64,000 nucleotides of DNA. Origin: Cereibacter ovatus (GTDB lineage Bacteria; Pseudomonadota; Alphaproteobacteria; Rhodobacterales; Rhodobacteraceae). The notes beneath the pieces are model-generated. The model did not search any database. It had not been told where the DNA came from and saw only the letters and a program-made list of their open reading frames with translations. The translations under genes were made by a program, and so were the position numbers. Within the stretch, counting starts at the first letter, position 1. Every line of letters starts with the position of its first letter. Below, in pieces: positions 1 through 8,396 of the stretch. Where the stretch lies: positions 1 through 64,000 of the forward strand of contig NZ_OAOQ01000019.1 of assembly GCF_900207575.1 (NCBI RefSeq), in the 5' to 3' direction.

Positions 1-621
1 CTGGCCGTCGATCCAGGACTGGTCCAGCCCGGCGATGCGGGCGATGGAGCGGATCTCGGTGTTGATCGCGGCGCGGGTCTGCGCCTCGGGCGGGGCCGGG
101 GTGATGGTGGTGTCGGTCATATGGGTCTCCATGCGGATATGTGCGCCGGGGTCAGCCGGGGTGGGGACAAGGGAAATCTCGTGGGGTGTCCAGCGCACGG
201 CGGTCAGCACCCGCGCGCCGTTGTCGGTGGTCTCGGCCCACTCCTCGACCGAATAGCCGACTGAGACATGGCGCAGGATCCCGGACAGGACGTCCTGCCA
301 AAGCGGTTCCACCTCTGGGCGGGCTGAAAAGCGGATCAGCGCCGTGCCACGCTGGCCATCGACGGCGGCGGATTGCACGCTGCCGAGCACATCGCGGACG
401 GCAAATTGGCGATGGGCATCGAGCACGCTGGCCCCTTGCAACCGCGACAGGTCCACTGCCTGCGGATTGAGGCTGAGGCGTTCAACATACGGGCCAGCCA
501 TGTCACGGCGGCGCACCGGTGCGCCAGTCGACCAGATCACCTCGACGGAGCGATCATCGCGGTTGGCGCTGGCCGGGGCCAGGTCGGCACGGCGCGTCAG
601 AAGCGTGACGGTGTCATTCAT
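1..621 (-). CDS. Phage prohead protease (N-terminal part; runs off the window)
   Basis: The minus-strand frame opens with ATG at 621 (MNDTVTLLTRRADL...) and stays open for 207 codons to the window edge, so the C-terminus is missing. The sequence resembles HK97-type (S78/U35) prohead proteases: VEVIWSTGAPVRRRDM near the start, SVLDAHRQ around residue 65, and LRHVSVGYSVEEW around residue 115, which holds the His and Ser expected of the family. It should process capsid and scaffold protein during head assembly. In related phages this gene is often fused to the major capsid protein, but that part would lie outside. Its ATG overlaps the portal stop by 8 bases, so the two are translationally coupled, and the order terminase, portal, protease is the normal lambda-type head order. 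Family assignment is by motif recognition only. Confidence 0.75.
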   Translation of the reverse strand, partial: MNDTVTLLTRRADLAPASANRDDRSVEVIWSTGAPVRRRDMAGPYVERLSLNPQAVDLSRLQGASVLDAHRQFAVRDVLGSVQSAAVDGQRGTALIRFSARPEVEPLWQDVLSGILRHVSVGYSVEEWAETTDNGARVLTAVRWTPHEISLVPTPADPGAHIRMETHMTDTTITPAPPEAQTRAAINTEIRSIARIAGLDQSWIDGQ

Positions 622-2044
622 CGGGAATGTCCTCGTTCTGGACAGGCGGCGCACCGAAGCTCAGGCCCAGCGCATCGGTGCGCGCCTTGTCGGCGGCAAT
701 CTCGGCATCGACCTGTTCGGCGTCGTAGCCCCGTTCGGAAATCGCCTGGCGACGGCTTTTGAGACCGGCATTGATCGCGAGGATCTCGGCCTCGACGTCC
801 TTCTTGGGATCGACGTAGTCGAACTTGGGAGGTAGCCATTCGCAGCCCAGATAGGCGGCTGGGTCACGGTCGAAGTCTCGCGCAGGCAGATCGCCCGACA
901 GCACCGCCAGCCGCACGAAGCGGTCCCAGACCGGGCGGCAGAACAGATGCACGACCACGTTGTGCTGCAACTGCTCGACGCGGCGGCGAAACTCGATCAG
1001 CCCGGCGCGGATCGAGGAATAGGTCACGCCCTCAAGGTCGCCGGAAACCAGTTCATAGGGCAGGCCCATCCCGGCCGCCACGGCGCGGAGGTGGTTCTTG
1101 ACAAAGGGGCCATAGGATTCGCTCTCGGTCGGGTTGGAAAACCGGATGTCGGTGCCTGGCGGCAGAGGGATCAGGCTGCCGGGTTCCATGCCAACCGTCA
1201 ACGCGCCGCCCGAGTTGCTGCCGGTCAAACCGCCCGCCGTTCCATCCGGATCAGTGATGAAGCCGGTGAACAGCGCCGCGACCTTAGCTTTTACCAGCGC
1301 CGCATCCTCGAACTGGTCCAACTCGTGCAGCCGCAGCAGCACTGGGGCGAGCCAGGTGATCCCGCGCAGCTGGCCAGCCGCCAGCGGCTTGAACAGGTGC
1401 AGACAATCGGTAGCGGGCAAGCGCAGCGGTTCCAGCCGCAGGGAGGTCAGCGGATCGCCGGGCCGGTCGCGCATCACCCAGAACGCTGTGCGCTGCCCAG
1501 CGCCGTTGAATTCAATGCCCGCCCGGATGCGCGCGCCGCCGCCGATGTCGCGATGCAGGTCCAGCGGCACCTGGTCGCGGTCCATCAGGTCGATGTGCAG
1601 GGGGACAGCCGCGGCATCAGGAACGACACGCAGCCGGGCGAAACTCTCGCCACCCTCGATCATCGCCCGCACGGCCATGGCCTGCAGCCCATAGAAATCG
1701 GCAAGCCCACCAGGATCGGCATGATCGGTCCAGCGCAGCCACAGCAGTTGAAGCCGTTCGCGCACCGCTCGGTCGGGATGAGTGGACTGCGGCTTTATGC
1801 CTGCGCCGACGACATTGCCTACGAGGCTATCCACCGCCGCCGCGACCCACGGGTTGTTCCGCGCATACCAGCCTGCCCGCCGCGCCGCAGTGGTCGCGCC
1901 CGCAAGGATCGCCGTGTTCAGCCCGTCGACCGTCCGCGCCCCCTCCCAACGCCGACCGCGCCCCGCAGCGTCAAAGCCGCGCGTGCGCGTGAAGTCGAGA
2001 AGGCGATGAAGGAGCGTCCGCATGGCGCGCAGTGTCTCATGCAC
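614..2044 (-). CDS. Phage portal protein, lambda (gpB) family
   Basis: A 476-codon protein with the lambda-family portal pattern: N-terminal ARNNPWVAAAVDSLVGNVVGAG, then a central DLMDRDQVP segment, and GLPYELVSGDLEGVTYSS near residue 340, followed by a C-terminal FDYVDPKKDVEAE segment. It forms the dodecameric ring through which DNA enters and leaves the head. Length fits the family (about 480-530). The start may be ATG 2044 or the ATG at 2023 (MRTLLHRLLDF), the latter being more typical. It is intact, unlike the terminase fragment upstream; the small head-tail connector gene usually found between terminase and portal is absent, and a restriction-modification pair sits there instead. Confidence 0.9.
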   Translation of the reverse strand: MHETLRAMRTLLHRLLDFTRTRGFDAAGRGRRWEGARTVDGLNTAILAGATTAARRAGWYARNNPWVAAAVDSLVGNVVGAGIKPQSTHPDRAVRERLQLLWLRWTDHADPGGLADFYGLQAMAVRAMIEGGESFARLRVVPDAAAVPLHIDLMDRDQVPLDLHRDIGGGARIRAGIEFNGAGQRTAFWVMRDRPGDPLTSLRLEPLRLPATDCLHLFKPLAAGQLRGITWLAPVLLRLHELDQFEDAALVKAKVAALFTGFITDPDGTAGGLTGSNSGGALTVGMEPGSLIPLPPGTDIRFSNPTESESYGPFVKNHLRAVAAGMGLPYELVSGDLEGVTYSSIRAGLIEFRRRVEQLQHNVVVHLFCRPVWDRFVRLAVLSGDLPARDFDRDPAAYLGCEWLPPKFDYVDPKKDVEAEILAINAGLKSRRQAISERGYDAEQVDAEIAADKARTDALGLSFGAPPVQNEDIPDE

Positions 2045-2301
2045 GGCATCGTCGGGGTATCAGAGCGGTTGGAAACGGCCGTGAATGTCTGGAAGACACG
2101 GATCAGTTCACCGCTGAACGGGTCACCAAGTACTCGAATGCTGGTGCGCATGAGCGGGCGTGATTGTGTTCAATCACTTCGCCTGATACTTCTAACAAAA
2201 TCAAGGTGTCCGACCGAACCACCAAGAAGCCTCAGCGATAGGAACCCGACACTATCCGCACTGGATCTGGGCCCTAATTGAAGAAACGGTGACAAGAAAA
2301 A

Positions 2302-3078
2302 ATGGCAGTGAAGTTTGAATATGTAACAAATCCCACTTCTTCGGTTGTCGGCCCAAGAGGTTATGCTTTGCAGCCCTATGAAATTGAGAAGGCTGTTCAT
2401 CGGACCCGCTCTATTGTCGACAAACTGGCGAGTTTTGAGGTCAACGTCTTTGAAATACTGGGCATGAGAAACCTCAGCGCCTTTGTGGGAGAAGTCTTTG
2501 CGGCTTCAATGATCTTGGAGCACCCGGACCTGCTTCGCAAGAATCCACACCAAGATGGGTATCCCGATTTGCTCTTGATGGACGATGATGGCAATGCGGC
2601 ATGGGACGCGCTTTCCAAGAGGCTGCGAGAGAAAGGTCCCTTCAGTCCTTTTCCTACCGGTGGTTTTGAGGTTAAGGCAACTTGCGGCAGCGTTCCCACG
2701 CCGGCCGCGTGTTTAAAACGCGGTTTCGACAAGCCAGACATCGGCGATCAGAGAATTCACGTTGCAACAGGATATGATTGGAAGGCACATCATCGCGAGA
2801 CGAATCATCTCTTTGGGATCTACTGGGATTTCATAGAGCGTTGCCCGACCATCGTTGCCGTGTTCTACAGGGCTGATCTTGTTGAGAATGATTGGGGAAA
2901 GATTGTTCAGCCCAAGGAAGGCGGAGGCCGGACTACTTCCGTTTCGATCATGACGCGGGACGGCGTCAAGAAAATGTACGAAGGGTGGGTGACAGTGATT
3001 AAGTCGTCAACATACGCGTCGTTCTTTGACAAGCATAACAAAGCCAAGCTGATGACAGCTGCAATCAAGCAGCTCTAG
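2302..3078 (+). CDS. Putative type II restriction endonuclease, PD-(D/E)XK fold
   Basis: A 258-residue protein whose partner is the converging cytosine-5 methyltransferase (stop codons overlap tail to tail by 14 bases), which is the strongest evidence for its role. A PD-(D/E)XK catalytic core can be read as GYPDLLL (Asp89) followed after about 33 residues by GFEVKAT (Glu123, Lys125). The C-terminal half has a conserved-looking HRETNHLFGIYWDF segment. I could not assign it to a named endonuclease family and the recognition site is unknown. Base composition (about 50% GC) and codon use are clearly unlike the flanking prophage genes, a sign of horizontal acquisition. No ribosome-binding site is strong; the ATG follows an A-rich stretch. 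Confidence 0.7.
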   Translation: MAVKFEYVTNPTSSVVGPRGYALQPYEIEKAVHRTRSIVDKLASFEVNVFEILGMRNLSAFVGEVFAASMILEHPDLLRKNPHQDGYPDLLLMDDDGNAAWDALSKRLREKGPFSPFPTGGFEVKATCGSVPTPAACLKRGFDKPDIGDQRIHVATGYDWKAHHRETNHLFGIYWDFIERCPTIVAVFYRADLVENDWGKIVQPKEGGGRTTSVSIMTRDGVKKMYEGWVTVIKSSTYASFFDKHNKAKLMTAAIKQL

Positions 3079-4402
3079 CGGCGGTTCGATGCTCAAGGAG
3101 AGTTGCAACTAGGTGCTTAAAGATCGCCTCCAAGCCTTTCGGGGGTATACTTTCTCCGATGATTTCGCGTATAGTCTTGTCGGATAGCGTCTTGTTGTCG
3201 TCACGTCTCCAGTCAAAATTATAAACGTCAACGGTGTGAAGAATGAAGGCTTCATGGAGCGACAGGACCCGATGTTCCCTCGGGTGCAATTTCTGATCAG
3301 AGCAAGCATAGGAGAGGTTCCTAGTCAGAGCACTGGCTGGCAGATCACCACGCATGCGTTTGTATGCACTTGTGAAACCAGACATTAGGCGGAACTCAGT
3401 CCCTTCTTGCACCCAAGGCCTTGGTAGAAGTTCGCCACACTTCAAGCAATTCAGTGGCGTGTCGCGATTGGCTTGATTAATGCCCTCTGAGTTGTGTTTC
3501 GATCCATGCGTTGGATTCTTGTCGAACCCGCAGGCCGGATTGACGCACTGGTTGTCAAAGGCCCCCTTTCCTGGGGGGGTATTTGAGACCCAGAAATACT
3601 TCGAATCGTCGAGAATCGGGACGCGGTGGAAAGAGATGTCTTTGTGAGACGCCATTTTCCTGTTGGCGGCATCAAGCGGCGGCACACCTGAAAGCGCTTC
3701 GTCCACCGTAACCCACGGTCGAGTAAAAATGCTTGGATTTTGAGAATGCGTTGCCGTTGGCAAAACTGCCCACTTCTTGAGATTAGTGGGCAGTGACGAT
3801 TTTAGCATGAAGACTGTTATCAGTCGCTGACGTCGCTGGGGCACCCCGTAGTCAGCAAACTCTACAACGTCCCATTTTCCCTCATAGTCTGGCGCCAAGA
3901 GTTCGGAGATGAGCTCGAGAAGGTCGCGCACCTGACCTTCATGCTCGATAACGGCATTCTGCATCTCCGGAACATTCTCGAAGACCACCAGTTTAGGCCG
4001 CAGCGCTAGTGCGACTTCCACTGCATCAAGCGCAAGTCTATTGCGCTCATCAAGTTTTGGCTTCACTCCGCTTCGAACACCGTGAAGCAGCTTTCCGCGG
4101 CCATTCTTCGACATGCCTTGGCACGGTGGGGTGGCAAAAAGAATATCAAGAGGTCTCCCTTTAAGCCTGTTCTTGGCCTCCCGGATGACTTCTGCCTTTG
4201 TCTTGCGAATATCGCCCTCGACCATTGTTGTGTTTGGGTAATTGGATCGAAAAACGGAAGCACGGTCGGGCAGCAGTTCGGATGCTACAAGGACATCAAC
4301 CCCAACGGCACGAAGGGCAAGGTCGCCGATCCCTCCACCCGAAAACAGGCTAACGCCCTTAAACGCGTCTCTCTTTTCGCTAGTATCATAGTGTGCTGTC
4401 AT
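3065..4402 (-). CDS. DNA (cytosine-5-)-methyltransferase of a type II R-M system
   Basis: All core C5-methyltransferase motifs are visible in 445 residues: motif I SLFSGGGIGDLAL (18-30), motif IV ATPPCQGMS with catalytic Cys94, motif VI VFENVP (140-145), motif VIII GVPQRRQR (186-193), motif IX RVLSLHEA and motif X IGESIPP near the C-terminus. It methylates cytosine at C5 to protect host DNA from the converging endonuclease. Unusually, the stretch between motif VIII and the target-recognition region carries two Cys pairs (Cys286/Cys291 and Cys319/Cys322), which looks like an inserted zinc-ribbon. GC content is low relative to the flanks, matching the endonuclease. No controller (C) protein gene is present, so the pair must be regulated otherwise. 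Confidence 0.93.
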   Translation of the reverse strand: MTAHYDTSEKRDAFKGVSLFSGGGIGDLALRAVGVDVLVASELLPDRASVFRSNYPNTTMVEGDIRKTKAEVIREAKNRLKGRPLDILFATPPCQGMSKNGRGKLLHGVRSGVKPKLDERNRLALDAVEVALALRPKLVVFENVPEMQNAVIEHEGQVRDLLELISELLAPDYEGKWDVVEFADYGVPQRRQRLITVFMLKSSLPTNLKKWAVLPTATHSQNPSIFTRPWVTVDEALSGVPPLDAANRKMASHKDISFHRVPILDDSKYFWVSNTPPGKGAFDNQCVNPACGFDKNPTHGSKHNSEGINQANRDTPLNCLKCGELLPRPWVQEGTEFRLMSGFTSAYKRMRGDLPASALTRNLSYACSDQKLHPREHRVLSLHEAFILHTVDVYNFDWRRDDNKTLSDKTIREIIGESIPPKGLEAIFKHLVATLLEHRTAARAA

Positions 4403-4576
4403 CGGCCCAGCATGCTCCCATTTTCGACAGTGACTCCACCCTTCTGCCGCACGCTATGGTGTAGGTGACCGCATCGTCATCGAAATGTTGCGTAGCACGA
4501 AAACGGGTCTCCAATCCAGTCGATAGTCCTGGCTTGGTTGGAGATCACTCGTAGAACGGAGAGAGCGGTATGTCCT

Positions 4577-5284
4577 CTAACCCATCCAAGCCGACCTTAT
4601 AGCCCGTGTTGGTGGTGCGCCGTGCGTCACAGGTGGCGAGACTGGCCCTGCCGCCTCCGTGTTCAACCGCATCCCCATGCTGATCAGCCCGTGCAAGGCG
4701 GCGTGGGCGTAGACGAAGGTGTCCAGCGCTTCGTTGCGTTCGCCGTCGCGCTTTGGTTGCCAGGAACGGATTGGGCGGCCGCGTTCGAAGCGGGTGACGA
4801 CGCGTTCGGCGGTCAGCTGGCGGAAGTAGTCGGCATCGAGGCGGCGGGGGAAGTGGATGGCGCCGGGGCCGGGTTCGGTCAGTTTCAGGCGGGCGTAGAC
4901 GGCGTCCTTCACGGCATCGACGCCGACGATGAAGAGCGGGATCTTTGCCTTGTTGCTGCGGGTGGGGCGACGGGGCCAGACCGGGATGCCGGGGCCACCG
5001 CGGCCCTTGATCGCCCAGACGCGGCGGGCAAGGCGGGTGCGGCAGAACTCGTAGGCCATCTTGGTGTGGTGGCCGCCGGTATCGACGGCGACTGCACGCA
5101 CGGGCAGGTCGCCCCAAGTCCCGTTCAGCACGACGTCCAGGTCAGACCAGAGGCGCGGGCCGGATGGATCGCCCCATAGCACGCGGTAGTCGATGACCCA
5201 TGCCTCCTCGTCGCGGCCCCAGCCGACGATCTGCACCTCGATCCGGTCGCCCTGCACATCGACGCCCGCCGTCAAAGGCGTGGC
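4577..5284 (-). pseudogene. Phage terminase large subunit (GpA), C-terminal fragment
   Basis: About 235 codons match the C-terminal nuclease half of lambda-type terminase large subunits: PLTAGVDVQGDRIEVQIVGW at the start, then WSDLD, AVDTGGHHTKMAYEFCR, VWAIKG, and a FERGRP...NEALDTFVYAHAA tail. The N-terminal ATPase half (about 300 residues) is missing. Homology begins abruptly at about 5281, immediately beyond the stop codon and hairpin of the cysteine desulfurase gene, so the prophage ends here at a deletion or recombination junction. The gene cannot package DNA. It is encoded on the same strand and in the same order as the portal and protease. Confidence 0.85.
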
Positions 5285-5309
5285 GGCCCGCCGGATCGAA
5301 CGGGCCGCC
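5282..5309. terminator. Hairpin after the cysteine desulfurase gene
   Basis: A perfect 9-bp inverted repeat, GGCGGCCCG / CGGGCCGCC, with a 10-base loop, starts 5 bases past the desulfurase stop. It has no downstream T-run, so terminator function is an inference. It also marks the boundary with the prophage fragment. Confidence 0.5.
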
Positions 5310-5313
5310 GCCG

Positions 5314-7140
5314 TCAGGCCCGCGCCAGACGCCTGACAACCGAGATGAAGCGATCCACCTCGTCGCAGGTATTGTAGAAGGCCAGCGACGGCCGCACCGT
5401 CGCCTCCAGCCCGAAGCGGCGCAGGATCGGCTGGGCGCAATGATGCCCCGACCTGACGGCGATGCCTTCGGAGTTCAGCGCGCGGCCGACGTCCTCGGGC
5501 TTCATTCCTTCCAGCACAAAGGACAGCACCGACGCCTTGTCGCGCGCGGTTCCGATCAGCCGCACGCCCTTGATCGGCGCCAGTTGGTGGGTGGCGTAGG
5601 CCAGCAGGTCGTGTTCGTAGCGTGCGATGGTCTCGATCCCGATCCGGTCGACATAGTCCAGCGCGGCACCAAGGCCCACCGCGTCCGCAATGTTGCCGGT
5701 GCCGGCCTCGAACCTATGCGGTGGCGGTTGGAATACCGTCCGCTCGAAGGTCACGTCGGCGATCATGTTGCCTCCGCCCTGCCAGGGAGGCATGTCGTCA
5801 AGCAGCGCCTTTCGGCCAAAGACGGCGCCGATGCCCGTGGGGCCGAACACCTTGTGGCCCGAGAAGACGAAGAAATCCGCCCCGATCGCCTGCACGTCCA
5901 CCCGCATGTGGCTGACCGATTGCGCGCCATCGACCAGCGCCACGGCACCTGCGCGATGGGCAAGCTCCACGATCTCCGCCACCGGCACCACGGTGCCAAG
6001 CGCGTTTGACACCTGCGTGACGGCCACGATCTTTGTCCGGGCCGAGATCAGCCGCCGCGCTTCCTCAAGGATCACCTGGCCGCTGTCATCGACCGGGATC
6101 ACCTTCAGCCGCGCGCCTTTTTCCTGCGCCAGTTGTTGCCAGGGCACGATGTTGGCGTGGTGTTCAAGCTGCGAGACGAGGATCTCGTCGCCGTCGCCGA
6201 TGTTCTTCGTCCCCCAGGTTCTGGCGATCAGGTTGATCCCTTCCGTCGCGCCACGGACGAAGATGATCTCGTCCGCGGATGAGGCGCCAAGGAAGGCCCG
6301 GACCGTCTCGCGCGCCTTTTCATAGGCGTCGGTCGCGCGGGCGGCCAGGTCGTGCGCCGCGCGGTGAATGTTCGAGTTCTCGTGCCGGTAGAAATGGTCC
6401 AGCCGATTCAGCACCGCCAGCGGCTTCTGCGTGGTGGCGGCGTTGTCGAACCAGACCAGCGGCCGGCCGTTCACGCGCTCTTGCAGGATCGGAAAGTCGC
6501 GCCGCACCGCATGAACGTCGAAGGCCGGATGACCGGAGGCGGGCACTTGCGGAACCGCGGGCCGCGCCGGAACGAAGTAGAACTCGGGTTCGGTCGGTGC
6601 GGGTGCCGTCGGCAGGGCAGGGGGAGCAGTGCCGCCTGCCAGCAACGCACGCAGATCGTCCTCGCCCGGAAGGCCGTGGCTGCGTGCGCTGACCCGATCC
6701 TCGCGCGGCGGGCGTTCCGTGGGAATCGGCGGCCGCGCCGCCTGCGGCATGGCCAGCGAATGGCCCCCGAAACGGCCATTCACGGCAGGCGGCACGATGG
6801 CCGCATGATCCGGCAGCCCGTTCGCCGCCGCCGCATGGGGCAGCAGGGCGGGGGCCGAGGCGATGCCGGCCAGCGCCTGTTCCGGCGTGGAGGGCACGAC
6901 ATTGGCGCCGGGGGCAAGCGTCCCCGGCAACATGGGCCCGTTCGCCAGCGGCCCGGGCGCAAGGCCCGGGGGCAGGGGGGCGTTCGGCACCGGATGGGCG
7001 AACGGCCCGCCGGCCGAAAGCGGTGCCGTGGTTCCCGGCAGGGCTGCGAAGAACTGGTTGGCCAAGGCCGTCAGCAGCCCCACGTCCGGCAAGCCCGCCG
7101 CTGCGGGCGCGAGGTCACTTGTAGCTGTCGGGATAGTCAT
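5314..7140 (-). CDS. Cysteine desulfurase, encapsulin cargo (SufS-like with long disordered N-terminus)
   Basis: A 608-residue protein in two parts. Residues 1-205 are low-complexity, rich in Pro, Gly and Ala; a short amphipathic segment near the start (VGLLTALANQFFAALPG) looks like a shell-docking motif. From about residue 207 (FDVHAVRRDFPIL) it is a class V PLP enzyme: Schiff-base Lys at SGHKVFGPTG (about 430) and catalytic Cys in SGHHCAQPIL (about 568). It takes sulfur from cysteine, giving alanine and an enzyme persulfide. Family 2A encapsulins are known to package exactly this kind of N-terminally extended desulfurase. The start at 7140 overlaps the encapsulin stop by 26 bases, so the two are coupled. 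An upstream in-frame ATG at 7182 is less likely because it lies deep inside the shell gene. Confidence 0.92.
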   Translation of the reverse strand: MTIPTATSDLAPAAAGLPDVGLLTALANQFFAALPGTTAPLSAGGPFAHPVPNAPLPPGLAPGPLANGPMLPGTLAPGANVVPSTPEQALAGIASAPALLPHAAAANGLPDHAAIVPPAVNGRFGGHSLAMPQAARPPIPTERPPREDRVSARSHGLPGEDDLRALLAGGTAPPALPTAPAPTEPEFYFVPARPAVPQVPASGHPAFDVHAVRRDFPILQERVNGRPLVWFDNAATTQKPLAVLNRLDHFYRHENSNIHRAAHDLAARATDAYEKARETVRAFLGASSADEIIFVRGATEGINLIARTWGTKNIGDGDEILVSQLEHHANIVPWQQLAQEKGARLKVIPVDDSGQVILEEARRLISARTKIVAVTQVSNALGTVVPVAEIVELAHRAGAVALVDGAQSVSHMRVDVQAIGADFFVFSGHKVFGPTGIGAVFGRKALLDDMPPWQGGGNMIADVTFERTVFQPPPHRFEAGTGNIADAVGLGAALDYVDRIGIETIARYEHDLLAYATHQLAPIKGVRLIGTARDKASVLSFVLEGMKPEDVGRALNSEGIAVRSGHHCAQPILRRFGLEATVRPSLAFYNTCDEVDRFISVVRRLARA

Positions 7141-8041
7141 GGAACTTGCCGATCTCCACATCCTCGAGCACCGCCAGCGCATCGGGCGACTGCACCACCA
7201 GCGAGCAGTAGAGGCTGATCAGGTAAGAGGCGATGGCCGAGCGGTTGATGCCCATGAAGCGCACCGACAGACCCGGGCTTTGCTCACCCGCCAGCCCCGG
7301 CTGGTAAAGCCCCACCACGCCCTGCCGCTTGTCGCCCACCCGCAGAAGCAGGATCTTTGTGCGGCCGTCCACCACCGGAACCTTGTCCGAGGGGATGATC
7401 GGCAGGCCGCGCCAGGTCAGGAACTGCGCGCCGAACAGGCTGACGGTGGCCGGCGGCACGCCGCGCCTTGTGCATTCCCGCCCGAAGGCCGCAATCGCGT
7501 CGGGATGGGTCAGGAAGAAGGCGGGCTCTTTCCAGACCTTCGCGATCAGAAGATCCAGATCGTCCGGCGTCGGCGCGCCGGTCAGCGGAAAAAGCACCTG
7601 CCCCTTGGCCACATTCGCCAGAAGCCCGTAGTCGGGGTTGTTGATCAGCTGGCTTTCCTGCGTCTCCTTGATCGTCTCGATGGCAAGGCGCAACTGTTCC
7701 TTCACCTGATCGAAGGGGCTGGAATAAAGGTCGCTGACGCGGGTGTGGACATCCAGCACCGTCGAGACGCCGTTCAGGAAATACTCGCGCGGGGTTTCGT
7801 CATAGTTGACGAAGGTCTGCGGCAGCTCTGCCTCGTCGCGCTCGGTGCAGGCCACCAGAACGTCCTCGGGGTTCTTCACCCGGTTCAGGCGGTAGATGCC
7901 GGCCTCGACGGGCAGCCATTGCAGCAGATGGACCAGCCAGCGCGGGCTGATGGTGGGCAGGATCGGCGCGGTCTTGGTCGCATTGGCAAGCTGGCGCGCG
8001 GCACTGTCGCTGAGGGCTGCCTGGGGCAGAAGGTCTGCCAT
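7115..8041 (-). CDS. Family 2A encapsulin shell protein (SrpI-like)
   Basis: A 308-residue HK97-fold shell protein of the SrpI type. Recognisable parts are LSDSAARQLANATKTAP near the N-terminus, SPRWLVHLLQWLPVEAGIYRLN (E-loop region), TFVNYDETPREYFL, NPDYGLL, GAPTPDDLDLLIAKVW, and the C-terminal GINRSAIASYLISLYCSLVV. It lacks a cyclic-nucleotide-binding insertion, which separates family 2A from 2B. The subunits should assemble into an icosahedral compartment that encloses the desulfurase encoded immediately downstream. It has a good ribosome-binding site (GGAG, 9 bases before ATG). Upstream lies a serine acetyltransferase remnant, the other gene typical of these operons. Confidence 0.93.
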   Translation of the reverse strand: MADLLPQAALSDSAARQLANATKTAPILPTISPRWLVHLLQWLPVEAGIYRLNRVKNPEDVLVACTERDEAELPQTFVNYDETPREYFLNGVSTVLDVHTRVSDLYSSPFDQVKEQLRLAIETIKETQESQLINNPDYGLLANVAKGQVLFPLTGAPTPDDLDLLIAKVWKEPAFFLTHPDAIAAFGRECTRRGVPPATVSLFGAQFLTWRGLPIIPSDKVPVVDGRTKILLLRVGDKRQGVVGLYQPGLAGEQSPGLSVRFMGINRSAIASYLISLYCSLVVQSPDALAVLEDVEIGKFHDYPDSYK

Positions 8042-8096
8042 TGTCTGTTACTCCGGGAACTGGTTGAAAGTGTTGGTATCGGGCTCGGGAGAGGGA

Positions 8097-8395
8097 TCAG
8101 GCGGTTTGCCTCTCCGGCGGCCGGTCCGTGGAATGCGGGTGGGCCTGCGAGACGATGGCGTGGGGCGGCACGTTCTCGGTCACCCAGACGCTGCCGCCAA
8201 GGATGGCGCCGCGCCCGATGGTGACACGGCCGAGAACCGTGGCGCCGGAATAGATGATGACGTCGTCCTCGACGATCGGATGGCGGGGCATGCCTTTGAT
8301 GGCGCGCCCCTCGGCGTCGGTCGGAAAGCTTTTTGCGCCAAGCGTCACGCCCTGGAACAGCTGCACCCGATGGCCTTTGACGAGGCGATCGCGCT
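8097..8395 (-). pseudogene. Serine O-acetyltransferase (EpsC/CysE type), C-terminal fragment
   Basis: The last ~95 codons match the left-handed beta-helix of EpsC-type serine acetyltransferases: HRVQLFQGVTLGAKSFP, GMPRHPIVEDDVIIYSGATV, LGRVTIGRGAILGGSVW and VPPHAIVSQAHP. The intact enzyme (about 300 residues) makes O-acetylserine from serine and acetyl-CoA and commonly belongs to family 2A encapsulin operons. Homology stops at about 8385-8395, exactly where the soeA fragment begins in the opposite direction, so the first two-thirds, including the catalytic His-Asp pair, is lost. No start codon is available. If the fragment is transcribed at all it must be from a new promoter, which also raises the question of what now drives the encapsulin genes. 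Confidence 0.85.
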
Positions 8396-8396
8396 C

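Noticed and set aside
2302-3078. Naming the endonuclease as ScaI family
   Set aside because: The N-terminal and catalytic stretches do not match what I remember of that family; only the PD-(D/E)XK pattern and the methyltransferase partner are supported.
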